Made by a program: the position numbers and the translations under genes. The notes under the pieces are model-generated. The model saw only the letters and a list, made by a program, of their open reading frames with translations. It ran no database searches and was not told the origin of the DNA. Source: Candidatus Kaiserbacteria bacterium RIFCSPLOWO2_01_FULL_54_13 (GTDB lineage: Bacteria; Patescibacteriota; Minisyncoccia; Phycocordibacterales; UBA2100). Taken from it: 10,515 nucleotides of DNA. The stretch lies in NCBI GenBank assembly GCA_001781685.1, contig MFLZ01000013.1:3699-14213 (forward strand), in the 5' to 3' direction. Shown in pieces: positions 1 through 5,432 of the stretch (its first letter is position 1; each line of letters opens with the position of its first letter).

Positions 1-167
1 AATTTGCTTCCGATGACGATGCGCAGAAAGCGATCGACCTATGGAACGGCAAAGATTTCGGCGGCCGGACCTTGACGGTGAACGAAGCCCGTCCGATGGA
101 GCCGCGTCGCGACTTCCGCGGAGGCGGAGGCGACCGCGGTGGACGCGGCGGTGGCGGCAGGTGGTAA
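1..167 (+). CDS. RRM-type RNA-binding protein, C-terminal part
   Basis: The window opens inside this gene; the readable frame starts at base 3 and gives 54 residues before TAA at 165-167. The segment FASDDDAQKAIDLWNGKDFG followed by GRTLTVNEARPM is the end of an RNA recognition motif: the RNP1-proximal strand, helix 2 (AQKAIDLWNG) and strand 4 (RTLTVNEA). After it comes a short Arg/Gly-rich tail (RRDFRGGGGDRGG...GGRW). The family is small single-RRM proteins of bacteria and plants that bind RNA, often as chaperones or cold-shock factors. The N-terminal half, including RNP2, lies outside the window, so completeness cannot be judged. A strong hairpin follows 21 bp downstream, so transcription probably ends here. 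RRM assignment is confident; the cellular role is inferred. Confidence 0.88.
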   Translation, partial: FASDDDAQKAIDLWNGKDFGGRTLTVNEARPMEPRRDFRGGGGDRGGRGGGGRW

Positions 168-188
168 ATCTGTTTTCCACTGAGGTTT

Positions 189-224
189 GTGCAGCGGCCG
201 CGTCCAACGCGGCCGCTGCACTTT
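189..224 (+). terminator. Rho-independent terminator after the RRM gene
   Basis: A perfect 14-bp GC-rich stem (189-202 with 208-221), 5-nt loop TCCAA, followed by only three T residues. It starts 21 bp after the RRM stop codon. The U-tract is short, but the stem is long and stable. A terminator is the natural reading. Confidence 0.75.
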
Positions 225-270
225 AGGCTATCCACACACGGATCGCGTACATGTGCGCACATCGGTCATA

Positions 271-660
271 ATGGCGAGAATGGGGTTGCGACTCGGAGCA
301 CTTTTCGGTTGGGGCATCGTGATATACGCGATCATGTTTCTCCTGTGGTCCGCGTTTGTCATGTACGGCTTTGTGGAAGGATTCGCGCCACGCGCCGTGG
401 GTTTTCTCGTTCTCATCATAACGACCGTGATGGCAGGCCGCGCGCTGCGCGTCCACACATGGCGCGACATTCTTCCATACTCGCTCTCGTGGGGCATCAT
501 GATGGCCGTTTTTGACGGGCTCATGAGCGTGCCTCTCGCTGGCTGGGAGGTATTTCTCGATTGGAACGTGTGGTTCGGGTATGCCGTGGTTGCCCTTGGC
601 CCCTTGCTTGCACTCTATCCTCGCTTCGAGCGATTCCAGAGTCGAACTTCCAGCGTGTGA
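271..660 (+). CDS. small four-helix membrane protein, unknown function
   Basis: 129 residues starting at ATG 271 (MARMGLRLGALFGW); ATG 280 is an equally possible start and neither has a clear Shine-Dalgarno site. The frame stays open upstream to a TTG at 187, but that part runs through the terminator hairpin and is unlikely to be translated. Four hydrophobic segments are visible, roughly residues 7-32, 41-58, 70-92 and 100-121, so this is a polytopic inner-membrane protein with a short basic tail (RFERFQSRTSSV). No catalytic motif was recognised. Its stop codon TGA (658-660) overlaps the GTGAG that begins the inverted-repeat element at 662-782. Function unknown. Confidence 0.7.
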   Translation: MARMGLRLGALFGWGIVIYAIMFLLWSAFVMYGFVEGFAPRAVGFLVLIITTVMAGRALRVHTWRDILPYSLSWGIMMAVFDGLMSVPLAGWEVFLDWNVWFGYAVVALGPLLALYPRFERFQSRTSSV

Positions 661-661
661 G

Positions 662-782
662 CCCCGTTAGAAGTAGGAAGCTGCGCTCCCCGATCGTTAT
701 TGTCTCTGACCAATGCCATATGACCTCATGTAGCAAGTTTTTTACAATGAACGAACTATGACTTCCGCAACTTCTAACGGGG
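662..782. repeat. inverted-repeat element, copy 1, upstream of the MFS gene
   Basis: The 13-bp arms CCCCGTTAGAAGT (662-674) and ACTTCTAACGGGG (770-782) are perfect inverse complements around a 95-nt middle. The left arm is preceded by GTGAG (657-661) and the right arm runs into GTGA (782-785). A second copy lies at 1965-2030 with the same core and the same flanks. The right arm reads Thr-Ser-Asn-Gly-Val in the frame of the MFS gene, and its last G is the first base of GTG 782, a possible alternative start. The middle holds a possible -10 (TACAAT, 743-748). Confidence 0.75.
743..748 (+). promoter_or_regulatory. possible -10 box of the MFS gene
   Basis: TACAAT matches five of six consensus -10 bases and lies 9 nt before ATG 758, inside the middle of inverted-repeat copy 1. 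No good -35 is seen at 16-18 bp. If used, it would give a leader of only a few bases and an mRNA lacking the left repeat arm. Confidence 0.35.
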
Positions 783-1954
783 TGAGCTCCTCACTACACG
801 CCCATCGGTTTCTCCTGCGTGCGGGACTTTCGCTCGCGAATGTATTCGCGTGGATCTTCGTCTTCGAATACTTTTACCTGCTTTCTGGCAACGTGCCGCG
901 CTCGCTTGCGACGATGGCACTTCTATTCGGCTTTGCGCAATTCATAACGATCGTGTTTACGCCCGTAGCGGCCGCACATTTGCAAAGAGGCGCGCGGCGC
1001 TCGCTTATTTGGGGCGTGGTCTGCGCCGGAAGCGCGTTTGTCCTTCTCGGAGGCACTCTGAGCGGGTATTTCTCCGCGCCGCTTTTGTGGGGCATCGTCG
1101 GCTTTGCCACACTCGCGGGAATGTACCGTGCGCTCTACTTCGTGCCATACCGCGTGACACAGACTGCGCTCAGGCCGCACGAACATATGCGTGCCTATCT
1201 TGAGGTGATTATCGCGCTCATGCCGCTCTTTGCCGGACTCACGATAAGTTCGATTGCGTTTGCGCAAGGTCGGCTCCTCTTTGGGGCGTCCGCGCTCATT
1301 ATCCTTTCCGCACTCCCTGTTTTCTGGGTGCCCGACACGCGTGAGCGCTTTTCGTGGTCGTACGTGTACACATTCAAACAGCTCTGGAGGAGGAAGAATT
1401 ACGGGCTTGTCTTGCAGTCGCTCTTCGAGGGTTTGCAGGGTGCGGCACTCTTTCTCGTGTGGCCTCTTGCGGTGTTCTTGATTCTCGAGTGGTCATACTT
1501 CATGCTCGGGCTTGTCTTGAGCGTCACGCTACTCTTAATTCTTCTCCTGCGACGGCTGTATGCATGGCTCTTGCAACGTTTCGGCCTTGAGAATTCAGCC
1601 GCCGTGTATACAGTCTTGGCTATTTCCGGATGGATCGGGCGGCTTGCTGCGGGGACGCCGGTCGGCGTCATCATTGCCGATTCGTACGCCTATACAACAA
1701 CGCCCGAGCGCGGGACGCGCTTCGACCCGTTCTCTTTTGAGCAGGTGAGCGACAGGGGAGCATTTGTGGACGAATATACGGCACTGAAAGAAATCGCGCT
1801 TGCGCTCGGACGCATCATGCTCTGTGCGATCGTGTTCGTCCTGGTGTTTGCGTTTGCACTTCCCGTTGTGTTTGCGATCGTGCTCGGGATTGCGGCCGCC
1901 GCTTCGGGGCTTGCCATACTCGTTGCGCGACGCGGTGCCGCTCCTGCATACTAG
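758..1954 (+). CDS. MFS-like multi-spanning membrane transporter
   Basis: 398 residues from ATG 758. The in-frame GTG at 782, right after the repeat arm, is an alternative start that would remove eight residues (MTSATSNG). The protein has about ten to twelve hydrophobic helices with short loops and a longer soluble loop between the two halves (PDTRERFSWSYVYTFKQLWR, about 192-211), the arrangement of Major Facilitator Superfamily carriers. A second hydrophilic stretch around residues 310-340 (TTTPERGTRFDPFSFEQVSD) precedes the last two helices. A substrate cannot be read from the sequence. The gene is bounded on both sides by arms of the CCCGTTAGAART inverted repeats and is followed 76 bp later by the aag gene on the same strand. 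Membrane transport is well supported; the exact family is inferred from topology. Confidence 0.72.
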   Translation: MTSATSNGVSSSLHAHRFLLRAGLSLANVFAWIFVFEYFYLLSGNVPRSLATMALLFGFAQFITIVFTPVAAAHLQRGARRSLIWGVVCAGSAFVLLGGTLSGYFSAPLLWGIVGFATLAGMYRALYFVPYRVTQTALRPHEHMRAYLEVIIALMPLFAGLTISSIAFAQGRLLFGASALIILSALPVFWVPDTRERFSWSYVYTFKQLWRRKNYGLVLQSLFEGLQGAALFLVWPLAVFLILEWSYFMLGLVLSVTLLLILLLRRLYAWLLQRFGLENSAAVYTVLAISGWIGRLAAGTPVGVIIADSYAYTTTPERGTRFDPFSFEQVSDRGAFVDEYTALKEIALALGRIMLCAIVFVLVFAFALPVVFAIVLGIAAAASGLAILVARRGAAPAY

Positions 1955-1964
1955 TGGCGTGAGT

Positions 1965-2030
1965 CCCGTTAGAAATCACACCCGCGCTCGCGCGCCCGAA
2001 GGGCCTACTGGGAGGGCTATTTCTAACGGG
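1965..2030. repeat. inverted-repeat element, copy 2, at the start of aag
   Basis: The 12-bp arms CCCGTTAGAAAT (1965-1976) and ATTTCTAACGGG (2019-2030) flank a 42-nt GC-rich middle; T1964-G2031 and G1963-T2032 extend the stem as wobble pairs in RNA. The left flank GTGAG (1959-1963) and right flank GTGA (2031-2034) match copy 1. The stem differs from copy 1 by a compensating A-T for G-C change near the loop side. The right arm abuts the GTG start of aag, so pairing would mask the start region. Confidence 0.78.
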
Positions 2031-2597
2031 GTGAAGCGCATACTTGGTAGAAGTTTCTTCGACCGGCGCCCGCAGATCGTCGCGCGCGAGCTCTTGGGAA
2101 AATTTCTTGTCCGCCGCATCAATGAACGACTTCGTAAGTCGTTCATGATTACGGAGACCGAAGCCTATGATGGCGAGCGCGACCTCGCGTGTCATGCCTC
2201 GAAAGGGCGAACGAAGCGTACCGAGATCATGTTCGGCCCAGCTGGATACTGGTATGTGTACTTCGTCTACGGCGTGTACGACATGCTCAATATCGTGACG
2301 GGCCCCAAAGGCTACCCTTCGGCAGTTCTCATCCGCGCGTGTCAAGGTAAGACCTTGCCATTGAGTGGGCCCGGTAAATTGACTCGAGAGCTCAGGATAA
2401 CCCGGGCTTTGAACGGCAAACCCGCTTCAAAATCATCCGGTCTCTGGATAGAAGACAGATGCGATGAGGCGACGCCTCATCGCATTCTGCGGACGCCGAG
2501 AATCGGCGTTCACTACGCCGGCAAGTGGGCCAAAAAGCCCTGGCGATATGTTCTGACACGTTTCGAAAAAGATCGTCTCGATTTGAGGTCGGCCTAG
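2031..2597 (+). CDS. DNA-3-methyladenine glycosylase (AAG/MPG family)
   Basis: 188 residues from GTG 2031; the frame is open further upstream, but family homology begins at VKRILGRSFFDRRPQIVARE. The enzyme flips alkylated purines such as 3-methyladenine or hypoxanthine out of DNA and cuts the N-glycosidic bond, starting base-excision repair. Active-site elements of the AAG fold are present: TETEAY (the Glu at residue 44 aligns with human E125, Tyr 46 with Y127), His 55 (H136), YVYFVYG with Tyr 77 (Y159), the LNIV segment and VLIRA. Length is normal for the bacterial family. Oddities: two palindromes lie inside the reading frame, coding NERLRKSF and RCDEATPHR in what should be surface loops. 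The start is fused to the right arm of inverted-repeat copy 2. The gene ends at the convergent hairpin region. Confidence 0.92.
   Translation: MKRILGRSFFDRRPQIVARELLGKFLVRRINERLRKSFMITETEAYDGERDLACHASKGRTKRTEIMFGPAGYWYVYFVYGVYDMLNIVTGPKGYPSAVLIRACQGKTLPLSGPGKLTRELRITRALNGKPASKSSGLWIEDRCDEATPHRILRTPRIGVHYAGKWAKKPWRYVLTRFEKDRLDLRSA
2122..2146. repeat. palindrome inside the aag gene (first)
   Basis: A perfect 11-bp stem (2122-2132 with 2136-2146) with a 3-nt loop CGT. It is translated in-frame within NERLRKSF, just before the catalytic TETEAY. The centre TTCGTAA is shared with the palindrome in recR at 6316-6342. Confidence 0.8.
2459..2485. repeat. palindrome inside the aag gene (second)
   Basis: An odd-length palindrome: 13-bp arms (2459-2471 and 2473-2485) around the single base A2472, including GCGATGAGGCG and its complement. 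It is translated in-frame as RCDEATPHR between the SGLWIED and PRIGV segments of the glycosylase. Confidence 0.78.
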
Positions 2598-2636
2598 ATA
2601 TAGCAACTCTCACCGGCCGTCCCAAGATGCTATATC
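2597..2636. terminator. inverted repeat at the end of aag
   Basis: The 9-bp arms GATATAGCA (2597-2605) and TGCTATATC (2628-2636) overlap the aag stop codon. The AT-rich stem with a 22-nt loop is not a typical terminator alone; it is the first of two hairpins in the convergent junction between aag and the minus-strand gene ending at 2682. Confidence 0.4.
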
Positions 2637-2643
2637 AAACACA

Positions 2644-2680
2644 AACCGCGCGGGTACTTACGCAACATTCCCGCGCGGTT
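2644..2680. terminator. bidirectional terminator between convergent genes
   Basis: Perfect 11-bp arms AACCGCGCGGG (2644-2654) and CCCGCGCGGTT (2670-2680) with a 15-nt loop. The gap between the two converging stop codons is only 84 bp. The minus-strand side runs into TTTGTGTTTG; the plus-strand side into TTCTTAC. Position and GC content suggest termination for both genes. Confidence 0.65.
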
Positions 2681-2681
2681 C

Positions 2682-3083
2682 TTACAAGAACGTAGGCTCT
2701 TTGACCGCTCGCATCGCCGCTTGCTTTGCCCGGCGCTTAGCGGTACGACGCTTTCTCTCCCACTTATTGATTTTTTTCAACAGGAGAGCTTTTCTTGCTT
2801 TTGCAAGGCGACGATGCTCTTGAGCCTTTTTCCGCTCTCTTCGGCGTCTCTTCGTTTCTACTCCTTTCTTGGCCCAGCGACTCCGAAGAATTTTTGTTAC
2901 CCGCTGAACAGTCTTCTCGAATTCCAGCGAAGACTCTTCGCGGAGCTGTGGATGATCGCGTAAGGCAGAGCGGACGATTTCGGGGATTTCCCACCACCGC
3001 CCTCCTTTTCTGTGTTCGCGCCACCCTTGCCATTGGACGCTATAGAGAACACCGTCCGCCAATCGTTCGTCAGTGAGCGACAT
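2682..3083 (-). CDS. very basic protein of unknown function
   Basis: 133 residues from ATG at 3083-3081, whose first base overlaps the TGA of the upstream gene (TGATG, translational coupling). A Shine-Dalgarno GGAGG (3091-3095) lies 7 nt before this ATG, so it is preferred to the GTG one codon earlier. The N-terminal part, residues 1-65, has mixed composition with several Trp (VQWQGWREHRKGGRWWEIPE) and could be a small folded domain. From about residue 66 to 125 it is a long Lys/Arg-rich helix (WAKKGVETKRRRRERKKAQE and onward), suited to binding nucleic acid or ribosomes. No family was recognised. Coupling implies it works with, or is dosed against, the upstream protein. Confidence 0.72.
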   Translation of the reverse strand: MSLTDERLADGVLYSVQWQGWREHRKGGRWWEIPEIVRSALRDHPQLREESSLEFEKTVQRVTKILRSRWAKKGVETKRRRRERKKAQEHRRLAKARKALLLKKINKWERKRRTAKRRAKQAAMRAVKEPTFL

Positions 3084-3394
3084 CACGCGCCCTCCTTTTT
3101 CTTGCGTCTGATCGGACGCGCCCGACTCTCACGATTACCTAGAACTCTGCGCGTGAGTCGCCAATATGCTTTGAATGTTCTTTGGCGTTTTTCGCGTGGT
3201 CCCTGGTTGCCGATACAAAGCTCGGCAAGAGCGTATCGGGTTACCAAGCCACGGTCACGCACTCGCCTTAGCTTGTCGAACGCTGTTTTCACTACCTCTT
3301 GCGCGAGGTCCAGCTTGATATTCGCTTGGTCCTCGGCAGAGAGAGACATGAACGCACGCAACACATGCTCGCTGAGGTTGGCATCTCGGGGCAT
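3083..3394 (-). CDS. unknown small protein, first gene of a two-gene operon
   Basis: 103 residues from ATG 3394. A GGAGG site 8 nt upstream (in CCGGAGGCGAGAGCG) supports this start. The sequence begins MPRDANLSEHVLRAFMSLSA and looks mainly helical, with an acidic/amphipathic N-terminal half and a strongly basic C-terminus (RPIRRKKKEGA). No Cys motif, signal peptide or membrane segment is present and the family is not recognised. It overlaps the next gene by one base. A promoter is visible at 3450-3477, giving an mRNA leader of about 50 nt, so the pair can be transcribed independently of yqeY. Confidence 0.72.
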   Translation of the reverse strand: MPRDANLSEHVLRAFMSLSAEDQANIKLDLAQEVVKTAFDKLRRVRDRGLVTRYALAELCIGNQGPREKRQRTFKAYWRLTRRVLGNRESRARPIRRKKKEGA

Positions 3395-3449
3395 CGCTCT
3401 CGCCTCCGGGTGTGAGCGTGGTTTCGGGAACGCGGTTCTACTGCGCGAG

Positions 3450-3477
3450 ACTCTATCACGAAATGCCGATATCTCAA
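3450..3477 (-). promoter_or_regulatory. promoter of the two-gene unknown operon
   Basis: On the minus strand, -35 TTGAGA (3472-3477) and -10 TAGAGT (3450-3455) are 16 bp apart, with TGa directly before the -10 (extended -10). The -35 overlaps the last codons of yqeY. The predicted start near 3443 leaves a leader of about 50 nt with a Shine-Dalgarno site. Confidence 0.6.
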
Positions 3478-3947
3478 GAGGACAAGAGGTTTTGCACCAC
3501 TTCTTTTACGTCATTGCCGTCTGCGCGGCCGGCGAATTCTTTCATCACGGCTCCCGTGAGTTTGCCCGCCTTCGCCGAGGCTTCGGCGGGCGAGCCCGCT
3601 ACTATTCCGAGTTCCTGCATTTTCACTCGGGCAACCTTTTCTATCTCTTCGCGGCTCGCCATCTGAGGCAAGTATTCCTCGATAAGTTTGAGTTCTTTGG
3701 TTTCTTTCTCTGCGAGCTCAGCACGGCCGCCTTTTACATACACTTCTGCGGCCTCTTTGCGCTGCTTCGCGAGGCGCTTGAGCACCGTTACAGCATCGTT
3801 GTCCGCGAGTTCCTCGGTGGGCTTCCTGCCCTTGGCCACGAGCTCGTTCACGAACGCCGCGAGTGCTCCACGCAACGTCTGCACGCGCAGGTCGTCCTTC
3901 GCCTTCATGGCAGCAGTCATGTCCGAGCGGATTTTTTGAGTCAGCAT
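3474..3947 (-). CDS. GatB/YqeY domain-containing protein
   Basis: 157 residues, close to the usual 147-155 of the family. The protein is homologous to the C-terminal tail domain of GatB, the tRNA-dependent amidotransferase subunit that contacts tRNA; free-standing YqeY proteins are presumed tRNA-associated, with unclear function. Typical segments are MLTQKIRSDMTAAMKAKDDL, RVQTLRGALAAF, AVTVLKRLAKQRKEA, the LIEEYLPQ helix and the C-terminal GRADGNDVKEVVQNLL. The linker at residues 117-130 (AGSPAEASAKAGKL) is longer than usual and is encoded by a palindromic repeat (3565-3590) that also occurs between genes at 9773-9798. There is no Shine-Dalgarno site; an extended -10 sits 6 nt before the ATG, suggesting a leaderless mRNA. 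Confidence 0.9.
   Translation of the reverse strand: MLTQKIRSDMTAAMKAKDDLRVQTLRGALAAFVNELVAKGRKPTEELADNDAVTVLKRLAKQRKEAAEVYVKGGRAELAEKETKELKLIEEYLPQMASREEIEKVARVKMQELGIVAGSPAEASAKAGKLTGAVMKEFAGRADGNDVKEVVQNLLSS
3565..3590. repeat. palindromic repeat inside yqeY, copy A
   Basis: A 26-nt palindrome, CCCGCC...GGCGGG at the ends and CCTTCG...GCTTCG within, coding PAEASAKAG in-frame on the minus strand. The intergenic copy at 9773-9798 matches at 19 of 26 positions, and the outer stem pair changes from C-G to T-A together. From memory, this kind of sequence is frequent in CPR genomes. Confidence 0.75.
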
Positions 3948-3953
3948 ATAACG

Positions 3954-3981
3954 AGGATAACAGGCAGCCGAACGCGCGCAA
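3954..3981 (-). promoter_or_regulatory. promoter of yqeY (leaderless)
   Basis: Minus strand: -35 TTGCGC (3976-3981), 16-bp spacer, extended -10 TGtTATCCT (hexamer 3954-3959). Six bases separate the -10 from ATG 3947, so the transcript should start at or beside the A of the ATG. Confidence 0.5.
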
Positions 3982-3995
3982 GCACGCGTTCGGCT
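3966..3995 (-). terminator. terminator of the zinc-ribbon gene
   Basis: 11-bp perfect stem AGCCGAACGCG (3966-3976) with CGCGTTCGGCT (3985-3995), 8-nt loop. It overlaps the TAG stop codon (3996-3994) of the minus-strand zinc-ribbon gene. The following minus-strand bases are only mildly T-rich, and the yqeY promoter overlaps the hairpin. Confidence 0.6.
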
Positions 3996-4269
3996 ATCTT
4001 GCGAGCTTCAACCCCAAGAATAGTTTTTTATTTCGTCGATTCGTACAAAATGCAGAATAGCAAGTGCTGCAACGACTACGAGTTGCTATCAGCATCTGTC
4101 GGCTACAGTCGACGCACACGCCCCTTTTTTTGATCCGAGCCCTACTCTTTCGGCGGTAGGCTCGAATGCGATTGAGGATAGCAATGCAGCTGCCGCACAG
4201 CCGTATTTCCTTTCGACGTCGTTTTTTGAGGAGTCGTGACTTTCTGCAACCCGGGCAGATCTCGAGCAT
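3994..4269 (-). CDS. small basic protein with two predicted zinc ribbons
   Basis: 91 residues with a strong AGGAGG Shine-Dalgarno (4276-4281) placed 6 nt before the ATG, which makes this start secure. Four CxxC pairs are seen: C5/C8 (CPGC), C25/C28 (CGSC), C52/C55 (CVDC) and C67/C70 (CSTC), plus a lone C75. They pair naturally into two four-Cys zinc-binding knuckles separated by an Arg/Lys-rich stretch (residues 34-50, RIRAYRRKSRARIKKRG). The second half, GVCVDCSRQ...SRCSTC, resembles zinc-ribbon segments found beside HNH-type and other nucleic-acid-binding proteins. No catalytic residues are apparent. RNA or DNA binding is inferred from charge and zinc motifs; the family is not identified. 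It is divergent from rmuC and ends at a hairpin terminator. Confidence 0.78.
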   Translation of the reverse strand: MLEICPGCRKSRLLKKRRRKEIRLCGSCIAILNRIRAYRRKSRARIKKRGVCVDCSRQMLIATRSRCSTCYSAFCTNRRNKKLFLGLKLAR

Positions 4270-4290
4270 GGGACACCTCCTATTTGAACT

Positions 4291-4320
4291 TTAACATCTG
4301 CCCATGTCGCATGCTAGAAT
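4291..4320 (+). promoter_or_regulatory. promoter of rmuC (leaderless)
   Basis: -35 TTAACA (4291-4296, five of six consensus), 18-bp spacer, extended -10 TGcTAGAAT (hexamer 4315-4320). The start codon begins 7 nt after the -10, at the expected transcription start, so no untranslated leader is predicted. No Shine-Dalgarno site precedes the ATG. Confidence 0.72.
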
Positions 4321-4326
4321 CGCTCC

Positions 4327-5409
4327 ATGGAATGGCTTATTCTCATCCTTTTGCTCGCGGTTCTGGGTACTCTTTTCTATCTTCTCTGGACGAGGAACGT
4401 TTCTCCACAGCAAGATTCGCAGGGGATGCTCTTGCTTCAGCAGAGGATTCAGGAGTTGGAGAAAACGCTGGAAAACAAGCTTGGAGAGGGAACCACGCGG
4501 ATGTTTGAGAGCATGCGTGCGCAGTTCGAGCAGTCACAGCGTCTTGTGACAGACACGCGTGACCTCGTGCATCGTCAGCTCTCGGAAGTCGTGAAAGGCG
4601 TCGCGGAGACGAAAGAGTCGACCAAGCAGGTTTTTACTATTGCGGAGCAATTGCAAAATCTTGAGAAGGTGCTGAAGCATCAGAAGCAGCGTGGCAATCT
4701 CGGCGAGGCGTCGCTTGAATTGATACTCTCCAACATCTTGCCGCCCGGCTCGTACAAGATGCAGCACGAGTTTCCGGGAGGAGAGACTGTAGACGCCATC
4801 ATCGTCACCAAGGAAGGAATGATACCGATAGATGCAAAATTCTCTCTCGACAACTATCAGCGTTTGGTAAATGCGATAGACGACAAACAGCGCGAAGAGC
4901 TCGAGAAGGATTTCAAGAACGACCTCAAGCTCCGTATCGATGAGTGCGCCAAGTACGTGCGGCCGAAAGACGGCACGCTCCCGTTCGCCTTTATGTACAT
5001 TCCGGCGGAGGCGATCTATTACGATTTGCTTATCAACGAGGTCGGCTCAGTGAAGGTGAATACGCGCAACTTGATTGATTACGCGTACAACGAAAAGAAA
5101 GTCATTATCGTCTCGCCGACGACCTTCGCCGCCTACCTGCAATCTGTCCTTTACGGCTTCAAGGCGTTCAAGATAGAGGAGACAGCGAAGGACATCGCCA
5201 AGAACGTAGAGGCGCTCGGGCGACACCTCAACGCCTATCAGGATTACTACAAGCGTCTCGGCAATTCACTTTCGACCACTGTGAGCCACTACAATGCGGG
5301 CGGCAAAGAGCTCGGGAAGATTGATAAGGATGTATTGCGCATCACCGGCGAGTCGGTTGGTTTAGAGTCGCCACTTTTGGAGAAACCGACACTTGCGATC
5401 GACGAATAA
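4327..5409 (+). CDS. rmuC: DNA recombination protein RmuC
   Basis: 360 residues. RmuC proteins are membrane-anchored, nuclease-like proteins linked to limiting recombination at inverted repeats and DNA rearrangement. Seen here: an N-terminal membrane anchor (residues 2-22), a coiled coil (about 32-115, with LLLQQRIQELEKTLENKL), the family signature RGNLGEASLELIL (122-134), then the restriction-endonuclease-like core with VDAIIV (155-160) and PIDAKF (167-172), giving the D...DxK metal-site pattern. Downstream FAFMYIPAEAIYYDLL and VSPTTFAAYLQSV are further conserved family blocks. The coiled coil is shorter than in E. coli RmuC, as usual for compact genomes. Expressed from a promoter whose +1 coincides with the ATG; rplU follows after 23 bp and has its own promoter. 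Confidence 0.95.
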   Translation: MEWLILILLLAVLGTLFYLLWTRNVSPQQDSQGMLLLQQRIQELEKTLENKLGEGTTRMFESMRAQFEQSQRLVTDTRDLVHRQLSEVVKGVAETKESTKQVFTIAEQLQNLEKVLKHQKQRGNLGEASLELILSNILPPGSYKMQHEFPGGETVDAIIVTKEGMIPIDAKFSLDNYQRLVNAIDDKQREELEKDFKNDLKLRIDECAKYVRPKDGTLPFAFMYIPAEAIYYDLLINEVGSVKVNTRNLIDYAYNEKKVIIVSPTTFAAYLQSVLYGFKAFKIEETAKDIAKNVEALGRHLNAYQDYYKRLGNSLSTTVSHYNAGGKELGKIDKDVLRITGESVGLESPLLEKPTLAIDE

Positions 5410-5421
5410 GCCGAGTATAGT
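5393..5421 (+). promoter_or_regulatory. promoter of rplU
   Basis: -35 TTGCGA (5393-5398), 17-bp spacer, -10 TATAGT (5416-5421). It overlaps the end of rmuC. The predicted start lies about 5 nt before ATG 5433, an extremely short leader without a Shine-Dalgarno site. Confidence 0.6.
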
Positions 5422-5432
5422 TGCGCCTCAAT

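Noticed and set aside
1800..2030. 77-residue upstream extension of the aag frame
   Set aside because: It overlaps the end of the MFS gene and reads through both repeat arms; glycosylase homology begins only after GTG 2031.
2682..3394. The unknown gene pair as a toxin-antitoxin system
   Set aside because: Only size and coupling suggest it; no toxin fold, catalytic residue or antitoxin DNA-binding domain was recognised.
3012..4133. Long plus-strand open frame of 373 codons
   Set aside because: It is antisense to yqeY and the two-gene operon, crosses their starts and promoters, and its translation is low-complexity Arg/Ser/Leu text typical of a shadow frame.
4136..4165. Bulged hairpin in the zinc-ribbon gene (CGAGCC...GGCTCG)
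   Set aside because: The stem is imperfect and lies in an Arg-rich coding stretch; it is weak compared with the perfect palindromes listed.
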